From: JBBIWA01 sp037439425
GTDB lineage: Bacteria > Acidobacteriota > Blastocatellia > RBC074
Length of the DNA stretch: 39,605 nt
Assembly: GCA_037439425.1 (NCBI GenBank)
Contig: JBBIWA010000051.1
Span: forward strand, 1-39,605
Direction of reading: 5' to 3'
A program made the position numbers and the translations under genes. Under the pieces are notes generated by a model. That model saw only the letters and a program-made list of their open reading frames with translations, made no database searches and had not been told where the DNA came from. Each line of letters opens with the position of its first letter. Positions within the stretch are counted from its first letter, which is position 1. Of the stretch, positions 19,732 to 27,408 are shown one piece after another.

Positions 19732-21312
19732 ATGAGGAAAAGACTCTTCTCAATGCTTGCCCTGGCAGCGATTGTGACTGCCGTGGGACTACTGCTTCTG
19801 TGGCGGAGCTGGGCCACGACCGCTGAGCTAAACCAGACTCCAACGCAGGCGCTTTATCAAAAGAACTGCGCGGCCTGTCACGGCTCGGAAGGACGCGGCG
19901 ATGGACCAGCCGCTTTTTTGCTCAACCCGAAGCCAAGGAATTTTCGGGCAGGCAGATTTCGGCTGGTGACTTCGCAAAACCTGCAACCGACGCGTGACGA
20001 CATCTTCCGCACCATCACCAACGGTATGCCTGGAACTGGCATGCCCGCCTGGAGCCAGTTGTCGGAGAATGATCGCCGATTGCTAGCCGAGTATGTGCTG
20101 CAGCTCAATTACGAGGGCTACCTCGAGCAAGCTCTCAAGAGAGGCGAGACGAAGAAAGCTGCTGAAGAGTTTGCCCGCGAGATGAGCACGCCCACCGAGC
20201 CCATCCCCATCCCGCCCGAACCGCCGCTTGTGCCCACAGCTTTAGAAGAGGGGCGCCAGTTCTACCTCACCAACTGTTCCAAATGTCACGGTGAGCAGGC
20301 CGAAGGCAAGCGCGATCCGACGTGGTTCACCTCGGAAGGTTATCCCACCTGGTCGCGCAATTTGCGTGAAGGTGTCTTCAAAGGCGGGCGTGAAGGCAAA
20401 GACCTTTACCTGAGATTTCGCACCGGCTTGCCAGGCACGCCGATGCCCAGTATGAGCGTTCCCGCTGAGACGGTCTGGCGCATTGTGCAATACGTGCAGA
20501 GTCTGTCGGATCCGGCAGCCCAAGAGCGTGCGACCGTTAAGCCCATTGAGCTGACCGCACCAAGAGTGGCTCGTCTGCCCTCGACTCCTGATGATCCATT
20601 ATGGGAATCAGCGCCGGAAGCTCGCATCCCGCTCCTGCCACTCTGGTGGGTCAGCGGCTACATCGCTGAGGTTTGGGTCAAGGCTGTTCACGATGGCCAG
20701 CGCATTGCCTTCTTGCTGCGTTGGAACGATAGCACGCGCGACATCGAAGGCGTGCGCCAGCAGTCATTCCCTGACGGCGCGGCTATTCAGTTCGCTGACG
20801 CTCTCAATCCGCCATTCTTCGGCATGGCTGAGGCTGGCACGCTGTGCAACATCTGGCATTGGAAATCGCTCTGGGATGAAGACCGCAAGAATTTCCATGA
20901 TGTGGCCCAAGCTTTTCCACGTCTAACGGTGGATAGCTACTTCGGGGCACCGAAAGGATGGGACTCTGGCCCACCCTTCGGACTTGATAACAGCGCGTTC
21001 GTTCCGGCGCGTTTGCTCGAGAATGCGGTAGCCAGAGTGCGCACAAGCAGCGTCGAGGAAGCCAATGCTGCAGGCTTTGGCACTTACACGGCGCAAGCTC
21101 CCGAAGAGCAGAACGTCGAAGGCGCTTCCAGTTGGAAGGATGGGAGCTGGCGCGTTAGTTTCGCGCGCGAGCTACTGTCGCGCAAAGGTCAGGACATTCA
21201 GTTGCGCTCGGGCGAGCAAGTTTCCGTCGCCTTCGCCATCTGGCAGGGCAGCGCCGCAGAGCGCAATGGGCAGAAGAGCGTCAGCATCTGGAACAGGCTG
21301 AGAATAGAGTGA
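19732..21312 (+). CDS. Dihaem cytochrome c with ethylbenzene-dehydrogenase-type haem-b domain (NXR/DMSOR gamma-like)
   Basis: 526 residues from the ATG at 19732, preceded by GGGAGAGAGG; an upstream TTG gives a longer frame without a sensible signal. An N-terminal signal or anchor helix (residues 7-24) places it in the periplasm. Two class I cytochrome c domains follow: CAACH at 46-50 with Met ligand candidates in GMPGTGMP (98-104), and CSKCH at 182-186 with GLPGTPMPSM. From about residue 285 to the end the sequence matches the EB_dh (ethylbenzene dehydrogenase gamma) fold, which holds haem b in type II DMSO-reductase enzymes (GMAEAGTLCNIWHWKS, VSFARELLSRKGQDIQL). Such a fused b/c subunit is the electron outlet of NXR-like enzymes. 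It lies 200 bp upstream of the alpha gene. Confidence 0.85.
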   Translation: MRKRLFSMLALAAIVTAVGLLLLWRSWATTAELNQTPTQALYQKNCAACHGSEGRGDGPAAFLLNPKPRNFRAGRFRLVTSQNLQPTRDDIFRTITNGMPGTGMPAWSQLSENDRRLLAEYVLQLNYEGYLEQALKRGETKKAAEEFAREMSTPTEPIPIPPEPPLVPTALEEGRQFYLTNCSKCHGEQAEGKRDPTWFTSEGYPTWSRNLREGVFKGGREGKDLYLRFRTGLPGTPMPSMSVPAETVWRIVQYVQSLSDPAAQERATVKPIELTAPRVARLPSTPDDPLWESAPEARIPLLPLWWVSGYIAEVWVKAVHDGQRIAFLLRWNDSTRDIEGVRQQSFPDGAAIQFADALNPPFFGMAEAGTLCNIWHWKSLWDEDRKNFHDVAQAFPRLTVDSYFGAPKGWDSGPPFGLDNSAFVPARLLENAVARVRTSSVEEANAAGFGTYTAQAPEEQNVEGASSWKDGSWRVSFARELLSRKGQDIQLRSGEQVSVAFAIWQGSAAERNGQKSVSIWNRLRIE

Positions 21313-21360
21313 TGAATGGTGAGTGGGAAGAGCTTTTTACTCATTACTCATCCCTATTCT

Positions 21361-21507
21361 GAAGGATTGTTCAGGTCGCTTGCGCGACGCGGGAGAGATG
21401 AAATCCTGGGTACGCACGCTTCTAGCGTGCTCGCTCTGCGGTAATGACCTGCTCGACGAAGAGAGGCACGCAAGGATGCGTGCGCTCCCAGGGATTTTCG
21501 GAGGAGG
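21361..21507 (+). promoter_or_regulatory. Shared structured leader, copy B, before the NXR-like alpha gene
   Basis: Begins GAAGGATTGTTCAGG with a TCGCTTGCGCGACGC hairpin, then CGGGAGAGATGAAATC. It continues with CTGGGTACGCACGCTTCTAG (21406-21425) and ATGCGTGCGCTCCCAG ending at 21491, and runs through GATTTTCGGAGGAGG, which is the ribosome-binding site, five bases before the start codon at 21513. Inner arms GCACGC and GCGTGC occur twice each, so alternative pairings are possible. A tract GAGCTTTTTACTCATTACTC just upstream (about 21330-21350) belongs to another short repeat type. Confidence 0.6.
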
Positions 21508-21512
21508 TAGCA

Positions 21513-24500
21513 ATGGCAAAGAGAACCGAAGCAATCATCAGTGGTGCGGCGAATGGGTTAACTGCACGTGAAGCCAGTCGCCGCCAATTCTTGAAAGAGC
21601 TGGGCGCGGCGAGCGCGACCAGCATGCTTGCGCTGTGGTCATTCAGTTGCTCCCGTGAGCCGGGCATTGAGGCCATCGAAAATCCGCTGGCCTATTATCC
21701 CGACCGCGATTGGGAGAGCGTTTATCGGGATCAATACCGCTTTGATCGCAGCTTCACCTTTGTCTGCTCGCCCAATGACACGCACGCCTGCCGCCTGCGC
21801 GCCTTTGAGCGCAACGGCGTGGTCATCCGCACCGAGCAGAACTATGATCATCATCGCTACCGCGATCTCTATGGCCATACGGCTACGCCGCACTGGAATC
21901 CGCGCGGCTGTCTTAAAGGCTTTACGATTCATCGTCGCGTCTATGGGCCGTACCGGCTTCGGTATCCGCTGGTCAGGGCAGGCTGGAAAGAGTGGGCCGA
22001 TGATGGCTTCCCCTCGCTGAGCGATGATCCGAAGCTGCGCAGCAGGTATAAATTCGATAGCCGCGGGCAGGACAGCTTCGTGCGCCTCTCCTGGGATGAA
22101 GTAGATACCTATCTGGCCAAGGCCTTGATCGCCATTGCCCGCACTTATAGCGGCGAAGAAGGCAAGCGCCGATTGCTCGGGGATGGCTATGTGCCGGAGA
22201 TGCTGACACACTGGCACGGAGCGGGCACAAGCACGATGAAGTATCGCGGCGGGATGGGCCTCTTGGGCGTGATTGGCAAGTATGGCCTTTATCGCTTCAG
22301 CAATATGATGGCGCTTTTGGATCACCACGTTCGAGGTGTTGACCCGGAGCATGCGGTCGGCGGGCGCAAATGGTCGAACTACACCTGGCACGGTGATCAG
22401 GCTCCGGGGCAGCCCTTTGTTCACGGGCTGCAAACGAGCGACTGCGACTTCAACGATCTGCGCCATACTAAATTGCACATTCAGTGCGGCAAGAACCTGG
22501 TCGAGAACAAAATGCCTGATTCGCACTGGTTCATCGAGATGATGGAGCGCGGCGGCAAGATCGTTACCATCGCGCCCGAATACAATCCCCCAGCCACCAA
22601 ATCTGACTATTGGATTCCCGTGCGGCCAGGTCTTTCAGATACTTCGATCTTCCTCTATCTGGCGCGCTACCTGATGGACAATAAGCTCTATGACGAGAAC
22701 TTCGTCAAGCGCTTTACTGATCTGCCGCTGCTGGTGCGCACGGACAACCTGAAACGGCTGCGCGCCAGTGAGCTTTTCCCCAACTATCAACCCGGTCTCG
22801 ACCCGCAAGGCCCCAGCTTCCGCATTCAAGGACTCAAGCAGGAGCAGTACGAAAAGCTCGGCGACTTCGTTGTCTTCGATCGCCAGAGCGGACAATTGAA
22901 GGCGATCACTCGTGATGATGTGGGCGAGCGCTTGGCGCAAAAAGGGATTGACCCACAGCTTGAATGGAAGGACAGGGTGAAGCTGGCAGATGGTAAGACC
23001 GTAGAGGTGATGACGCTCTGGGAGATGTACAAAATCCACCTGCGCGATTATGACCTCGACACCGTCACTGAGATTACTGGCGCGCCGCGAGAATTGATCG
23101 AACGTTTGGCGAAAGACATCGCCACGATCAAACCCGTGGCCATTCATATCGGTGAAGGGATCAATCACTACTTCCACGCGACGCTGCACAACCGAGCGAC
23201 CTATTTGCCGTTGATGCTCACGGGCAACATCGGGATCCCCGGCTCTGGTTGCCATACCTGGGCCGGCAATTACAAAGCAGCTCTCTTCCAGGCCGCGCCA
23301 GGAGTCGGCCCTGGTTTCAAAGGTTGGGTCGCAGAAGACCCCTTCCACCCTAACCTTGACCCACAAGCCAAAGCGGCCGATCTCAAGATCAAAGCTTACG
23401 CTCACGATGAAGAGGTGGCTTACTGGGGGCACGGCGATACTTGCCAGGTTGTCACGACGCCCAAGCGGGGCCGCAAAGTTTTCACTGGCGTCACCCATAT
23501 GCCCACGCCGACCAAAGTGATGTGGTTTACCAACGTCAACCTCATCAACAACGCCAAGTGGGCCTATCACCTGATTAAGAACACCAATCCGAAGATTGAT
23601 CTGATCGTCACGCAGGATGTGGAGATGACAGCTTCGTGCGAGTACGCCGATGTGATCTTACCAGCCAATACCTGGATGGAATCGCAATCGCTGGAGATCA
23701 CAGCTTCCTGCTCCAATCCGTTCTTGCAGATCTGGGGACGCGAAGGCATCCGGCCGCTTTATGAGACGAGAGACGATCTGCACATCATGGCCGGAGTCGC
23801 AAAGAAGCTGGCTGAAATCACGGGCGATGAGCGGTTTCGCGACTACTGGAAGTTTGCGCTTGAAAAACGAGAAGAGGTCTATATTGACCGGCTGCTCGAT
23901 GGGTCTACCACCACCAAGGGCTACACCACGAAAGAGATTCTGGCAGGCAAGTACGGCGAGCCAGGCGTGGCGATGATGCTCTTCCGCACCTATCCGCGCG
24001 TGCCGTTCTACGAGCAGGTGCACGATTCGATCCCGTTCTACACCGACACCGGGCGTTTGAATGCTTATTGTGACATTCCCGAAGCGATCGAGTATGGCGA
24101 GAACTTCATCGTTCATCGCGAGGGGCCGGAGGCGACTCCCTTTCTGCCCAACGTGATCGTCTCGACCAATCCGTACATTCGGCCTGATGACTACGGCATC
24201 TCGTTGCGGGAGATGGACCCAGAAAAGCGCGCCGTGCGCAACGTCAAACTCTCGTGGAAGCAGGTTAAGACGACAAAGAATCCGTTGTGGGAGCAGGGTT
24301 ATCGTTTCTATTTATTGACACCCAAGACGCGCCATCGCGTCCATTCGCAATGGAGCGCCTGTGATTGGAATCTGATCTGGGACTCGAACTTCGGCGATCC
24401 GCAGCGCAAAGACAAACGCACGCCTGGAGTCGGCGAGCATCAACTGCATATCAATCCGCAGACCGCTAAAAGGCTGGGGATCAATGATGGCGACTACGTG

Positions 24501-25025
24501 TGGGTGGATGCCAATCCCGCCGATCGGCCATACGTCGGCTGGAAACCTACCGATCCCTTCTACAAAGTTGCGCGCTGCATGGTGCGCGTCAAATATAACC
24601 CGGCCTATCCGCCGGACGTGGTGATGATGAAGCATGCGCCTTTCATTGCCACCGAGCGCAGCGTCAAAGCGCACGAAAGTCGTCCAGATGGTCGCGCCTT
24701 GAGTGCTGAGACCGGCTATCAAGCGAACTTCCGTTACGGGAGCCAGCAATCGCTCACCCGCGATTGGTTTATGCCCATGCACCAGACCGACAGCCTCTTC
24801 CACAAGGCCAAGATCGAGATGGGTTTTATTTTCGGCGGCGAAGCAGACAATCACGGGCTGAATACCGTGCCCAAGGAGACGCTGGTCAAAATCACGAAGG
24901 CTGAAGCCGGTGGCCTGGGTGGCCAGGGCAGCTGGAAGCCGGCCACGACGGGACTCTCGCCCGGCAACGAAAGCCAGGATTGCGAACGGTATCTGGCGGG
25001 CGGGTTCGTGCGGGTGAAAGCATAG
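21513..25025 (+). CDS. nxrA: Nitrite oxidoreductase-like molybdopterin alpha subunit (type II DMSO reductase family)
   Basis: 1170 residues from the ATG at 21513 (ribosome-binding site GGAGGAGG). A Tat signal (ASRRQFLKELGAAS, Arg23-24) indicates a periplasmic enzyme. The first cluster site reads CSPNDTHAC (Cys85, Asp89, Cys93) and NPRGCLKG (Cys133); Asp stands where NarG has its second ligand, Cys. The molybdenum-binding loop is NYTWHGDQAPGQP with Asp295, the type II Asp ligand position. Long stretches (HIQCGKNLVENKMPDSHWF, GGKIVTIAPEYNPPATKSDY, WIPVRPGLSD, GNIGIPGSGCHTWAGNYKA) agree with NxrA of Nitrospira and anammox bacteria as I remember them. The reaction would be nitrite to nitrate, or the reverse. 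Related clades reduce nitrate, chlorate or selenate, so activity is not proven. Its beta subunit is encoded 2.4 kb downstream rather than next to it. Confidence 0.85.
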   Translation: MAKRTEAIISGAANGLTAREASRRQFLKELGAASATSMLALWSFSCSREPGIEAIENPLAYYPDRDWESVYRDQYRFDRSFTFVCSPNDTHACRLRAFERNGVVIRTEQNYDHHRYRDLYGHTATPHWNPRGCLKGFTIHRRVYGPYRLRYPLVRAGWKEWADDGFPSLSDDPKLRSRYKFDSRGQDSFVRLSWDEVDTYLAKALIAIARTYSGEEGKRRLLGDGYVPEMLTHWHGAGTSTMKYRGGMGLLGVIGKYGLYRFSNMMALLDHHVRGVDPEHAVGGRKWSNYTWHGDQAPGQPFVHGLQTSDCDFNDLRHTKLHIQCGKNLVENKMPDSHWFIEMMERGGKIVTIAPEYNPPATKSDYWIPVRPGLSDTSIFLYLARYLMDNKLYDENFVKRFTDLPLLVRTDNLKRLRASELFPNYQPGLDPQGPSFRIQGLKQEQYEKLGDFVVFDRQSGQLKAITRDDVGERLAQKGIDPQLEWKDRVKLADGKTVEVMTLWEMYKIHLRDYDLDTVTEITGAPRELIERLAKDIATIKPVAIHIGEGINHYFHATLHNRATYLPLMLTGNIGIPGSGCHTWAGNYKAALFQAAPGVGPGFKGWVAEDPFHPNLDPQAKAADLKIKAYAHDEEVAYWGHGDTCQVVTTPKRGRKVFTGVTHMPTPTKVMWFTNVNLINNAKWAYHLIKNTNPKIDLIVTQDVEMTASCEYADVILPANTWMESQSLEITASCSNPFLQIWGREGIRPLYETRDDLHIMAGVAKKLAEITGDERFRDYWKFALEKREEVYIDRLLDGSTTTKGYTTKEILAGKYGEPGVAMMLFRTYPRVPFYEQVHDSIPFYTDTGRLNAYCDIPEAIEYGENFIVHREGPEATPFLPNVIVSTNPYIRPDDYGISLREMDPEKRAVRNVKLSWKQVKTTKNPLWEQGYRFYLLTPKTRHRVHSQWSACDWNLIWDSNFGDPQRKDKRTPGVGEHQLHINPQTAKRLGINDGDYVWVDANPADRPYVGWKPTDPFYKVARCMVRVKYNPAYPPDVVMMKHAPFIATERSVKAHESRPDGRALSAETGYQANFRYGSQQSLTRDWFMPMHQTDSLFHKAKIEMGFIFGGEADNHGLNTVPKETLVKITKAEAGGLGGQGSWKPATTGLSPGNESQDCERYLAGGFVRVKA

Positions 25026-25172
25026 TTAGCACCTCTGACAGCGGGTTCATCTGGTCGAATATGGGACTGGAAACACCGTCTGCTCTCAACATCCACTAAG
25101 GAGGTGGTTATGCGGCTCACCTGTCAGGCAAAGGCCAGGGAGCCGGAAGATCCATCCGAGAAGGAGACCGCC

Positions 25173-25754
25173 ATGAAGAGAAACATCTTCGCGATGGCGG
25201 GCGGCGTCGCCGTCCTTGCTGTAATCTCAGCTATCCTGCTCTCCGGTTGCAGAAGGACGAGCGAATCCGTCCGCGACGATTCTGCCGGCATGAATGGCGG
25301 ATTCGAGATTATCCGCTCTGGCCTTCCGGTCAACTGGCTTGTCTATACTCCAAAGACGATCCCGACCGGAGACTACGACCTTATCATCGATACCCTTGAT
25401 TACCAGGCTGGCAAACAATCACTCAAGTTCGTCGTGCGTGAATGCTCTCCCAAGGGCGGATGGGCTTCGCCGGGGCTCGCTATGGAGTACCCGGCCACTC
25501 CGGGTACGACGTACACGGTAGGTTTCTGGGTCAAGAATGATGGTGCAGAGTTTCGGGTATAGATTGGTGGAGTCAGTGCCTGGAAAGGTCGATCCGAGAC
25601 GATCGTCCAGTCAGCGGGCACGATCGCCGCGTGGCGGTACTATGAACACAAGTACAGGGTGCCCCCGGAGTTCGACAAGATCCGATTCGAACTCAATGTC
25701 TTGCGCCCTGGCACCTTCTGGATCGATGAGGTCACGATCAGTGGTGTTAAGTGA
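25173..25754 (+). pseudogene. Lipoprotein with carbohydrate-binding-like domain, interrupted by an in-frame TAG
   Basis: The ATG at 25173 follows GAGAAGGAGACC and gives MKRNIFAMAGGVAVLAVISA then ILLSGC, a clear lipoprotein signal. The frame reads to a TAG at 25560-25562 and continues open without shift to TGA at 25752-25754. The part after the stop (IGGVSAWKGRSETIV, RFELNVLRPGTFWIDEVTIS) completes a beta-sandwich of the CBM4/9-like type ending in the usual FWIDEV motif. One base change (for example CAG to TAG) explains the stop. The frame is also open upstream to 25104, and an ATG at 25110 has its own AAGGAGG, so a short upstream start is possible. No substrate is predictable. Confidence 0.7.
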
Positions 25755-25845
25755 GAGCGCAAGGAAACATGGCGAGCCTGGCAAACGCCGCATAACCAGG
25801 GCATGCACCTGACGGGCTTCGCCCGCAGGTGATGATCGTGGCGTT

Positions 25846-26322
25846 ATGAGTCTGATTGAGGAGTTCCATTCAGATCACCAAAAAGTAGTCGCTGCCCTCT
25901 TTGATCTGCGCCAGGCCATTACGGCGCGTGATGTGGAGCGTGTGCGCTTCATCCTGGCGGTCGCAGAAAAGCTTGTAGGGCCGCACTTCAAATTTGAAGA
26001 GCTGTATCTTTACCCGGCACTGGGGCCATTTCTGGGTGAGGGGAAGATCCAGCGACTCCTCAACGAGCATGATGGGATCTTTCGCGGCCTCAGGCACATC
26101 GCTAAGCTCGCCCAGAAGGACACCTGGTCAGATGCCGATGCTCATTCAGCAAGGGAGAGTCTCGAGCTAATCTATGACCACCCGGTTACTTGCGATGGGT
26201 TGAGCCTTTGGATAGAGAAGCTATCATCTGAGCAACAGGAAGAGCTGTACTACCGGATGCAAGAATGCCGTAATCAAGGAACCACGTTCTCGGAGTACTA
26301 CCGCGAACGCCAAAACACGTAA
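25846..26322 (+). CDS. Hemerythrin HHE-domain protein
   Basis: 158 residues, cytosolic, with no signal peptide. Metal-ligand residues of the hemerythrin four-helix bundle are in order: His8 and His11 (EFHSDHQKV), HFKFEELYLYP (His47, Glu51), NEHDGIF (His75) and DHPVTCDGLS (His112). Members bind a di-iron centre and handle O2, NO or reactive species, or repair iron-sulfur clusters. Placed between alpha and beta genes of the NXR-like enzyme, it may protect or service iron centres or sense NO; this is inference from position. The ribosome-binding site is not obvious (GTGGCGTT before ATG). A long hairpin follows the stop codon. Confidence 0.8.
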   Translation: MSLIEEFHSDHQKVVAALFDLRQAITARDVERVRFILAVAEKLVGPHFKFEELYLYPALGPFLGEGKIQRLLNEHDGIFRGLRHIAKLAQKDTWSDADAHSARESLELIYDHPVTCDGLSLWIEKLSSEQQEELYYRMQECRNQGTTFSEYYRERQNT

Positions 26323-26338
26323 GTATTGCGAAAAGCGG

Positions 26339-26397
26339 GTCAGTAGCCCGAAGTGAGGGCCGCTATTCAAGCCCGCGCTCACACTTGGGCTACTGAC
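26339..26397. repeat. Long hairpin repeat GTCAGTAGCCC...GGGCTACTGAC
   Basis: GTCAGTAGCCCGAAGTGAG (26339-26357) faces CTCACACTTGGGCTACTGAC (26378-26397), giving a stem of about 19 bp with one bulge and a 20-base loop. It starts 16 bp after the hemerythrin stop codon. There is no T-tract, so it is more likely a dispersed palindrome with possible terminator or mRNA-end function than a classic terminator. Confidence 0.7.
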
Positions 26398-26436
26398 ACG
26401 TAACGCTTTATGCCAGCCCATTTTGGCTGACCAATT

Positions 26437-26472
26437 TATCTGGCCGGCAGCTTCGTGCGGGTGGAACTTAGT
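26437..26472 (+). pseudogene. Possible relic of a second alpha-subunit C-terminus
   Basis: 26437-26466 reads YLAGSFVRVE and matches the last codons of the alpha gene (24990-25019, YLAGGFVRVK) at 26 of 30 bases. A TGA lies two codons upstream in frame, so nothing more of such a gene remains. This could be a recombination scar of a lost tandem copy or a short chance match. Confidence 0.35.
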
Positions 26473-26508
26473 CAAGCACAATTGCCGCGAAGCGTTGAAG
26501 TAAGAATT

Positions 26509-26610
26509 ATGGAAACTTGGATTCAAGCCATCATTTTCGGGGCGGTGTTCGCTGTTGGATTCACGCTCATCTGGACTCTGGTCCGCCGCAAGCTGCGTGG
26601 CTTTAGGTAG
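26509..26610 (+). CDS. Candidate 33-residue single-helix membrane protein
   Basis: ATG at 26509 to TAG at 26610 encodes METWIQAIIFGAVFAVGF followed by TLIWTLVRRKLRGFR: one hydrophobic helix flanked by an Arg/Lys-rich C-terminus, as in small accessory subunits of membrane complexes. The ribosome-binding site is weak (GAAGTAAG eight bases upstream). The reading frame is continuous with the alpha-tail relic upstream, so it may instead be an accident. It lies within the NXR-like gene group on the same strand. Confidence 0.35.
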   Translation: METWIQAIIFGAVFAVGFTLIWTLVRRKLRGFR

Positions 26611-26812
26611 CTGGGTGAAAGCGTGCCACGGCTGAGGAGTTATTCAGGCGGCCCGCCCTTTGGGCATACGTTGTCGTGTGCGGCTTCGAACTGGGGCGCA
26701 TAAAGGGCTTGGCAGAACAAGACCAAAGCGTCACTGCCAGTGGTTTTGTGAAGATGCAGACTTAATCGGGTTTGGCTGGTGGCGGTGAGTTTGAGATTGA
26801 TAGTGATGGCCG

Positions 26813-26903
26813 GCAGTATAGCATCGCGAGCGGTAGCGCGCGAGTGATCGCGCAGAGAGCCGGTTGTGAATCACCCGGGTCGCTACCGCTCGCGATGCTG
26901 TGC
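26813..26903. repeat. Inverted repeat with perfect 18 bp arms
   Basis: GCATCGCGAGCGGTAGCG (26821-26838) pairs perfectly with CGCTACCGCTCGCGATGC (26881-26898); the symmetry extends less perfectly outward (GCAGTATA / TGTGC). The loop is 42 bases. It lies 70 bp before the 102-residue gene. No T-tract follows. The rest of 26611-26974 shows no gene. Confidence 0.75.
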
Positions 26904-26974
26904 CCGCACTGTTGGACTTGACTTAACGCCACTGGCCAAACCGCTCGCAATGAACCCCATAGGCGAGGGACGCT

Positions 26975-27283
26975 ATGACTAATGCAAGTACGATCATGCC
27001 TGGTGGAGAGAAAGAACCGGAAAGCGATGATCCAATGGAACTGGTGATGAGCTATCTTCCCGGCGATCCAGAGGTGATGGCGAGGTGTGTGATCGAGGAG
27101 TATGTGTTGATGGGACTGACCGAGGAGGAGCTGCTCAATCTCTTCCGCCAGCCGATTTACCAGCTTCATCGTTTATATCAGGAGCGTGGTGAAGCCTGGG
27201 TGCGCAGTTTGATTCAAGATGCGCTTGATAAAACCGGTTGTCTGCGCGTGTCAGTTAAGCACTTTTACCATATCGAGCAGTGA
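26975..27283 (+). CDS. Small acidic protein, unknown function, in the NXR-like cluster
   Basis: 102 residues; the ATG follows GCGAGGGACGC. After an acidic N-terminus the sequence is DDPMELVMSYLPGDPEVMAR, then CVIEEYVLMGLTEEELLNLF, PIYQLHRLYQERGEAWV and LIQDALDKTGCLRVSVKHF. It is predicted to be all-helical and cytosolic, with no metal motif and only two Cys. I recall similar small proteins near type II molybdoenzyme genes but cannot name a family. Its place just before the beta-subunit gene suggests a role in maturation or regulation of the enzyme. About 125 bp of simple repeat separates them. Confidence 0.65.
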   Translation: MTNASTIMPGGEKEPESDDPMELVMSYLPGDPEVMARCVIEEYVLMGLTEEELLNLFRQPIYQLHRLYQERGEAWVRSLIQDALDKTGCLRVSVKHFYHIEQ

Positions 27284-27396
27284 TGGGTGACGAGTGAAGA
27301 GAGCCTTTACTCATTACTCATCATTTATCCCTCGTGAGGTCGCCGATGGCAAGCCGAGGAGGAGTTAGCTTTTTACTCATCACTCATCACTGAATT
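27284..27396. repeat. TTACTCATCACTCATCA-type short repeats before the beta gene
   Basis: CCTTTACTCATTACTCATCA (about 27309-27328) and TTTTTACTCATCACTCATCA (about 27370-27389) flank a short spacer. A related tract, TTTTTACTCATTACTCATCC, lies at about 21334-21353 before the alpha gene, and inverse versions (GGGTGACGAGTGAAG) are nearby. These are low-complexity dispersed repeats and no function is evident. Confidence 0.6.
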
Positions 27397-27408
27397 AAGG
27401 AGGCTGTG

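Noticed and set aside
21639..24854. Long minus-strand frames opposite the alpha subunit gene (up to 311 codons)
   Set aside because: They are antisense shadows of a GC-biased coding region, with no family similarity.
25560..25562. Recoded amber codon (pyrrolysine-type) in the lipoprotein
   Set aside because: No pyl genes or signals are visible and the protein type is not one known to use it; a nonsense mutation is simpler.
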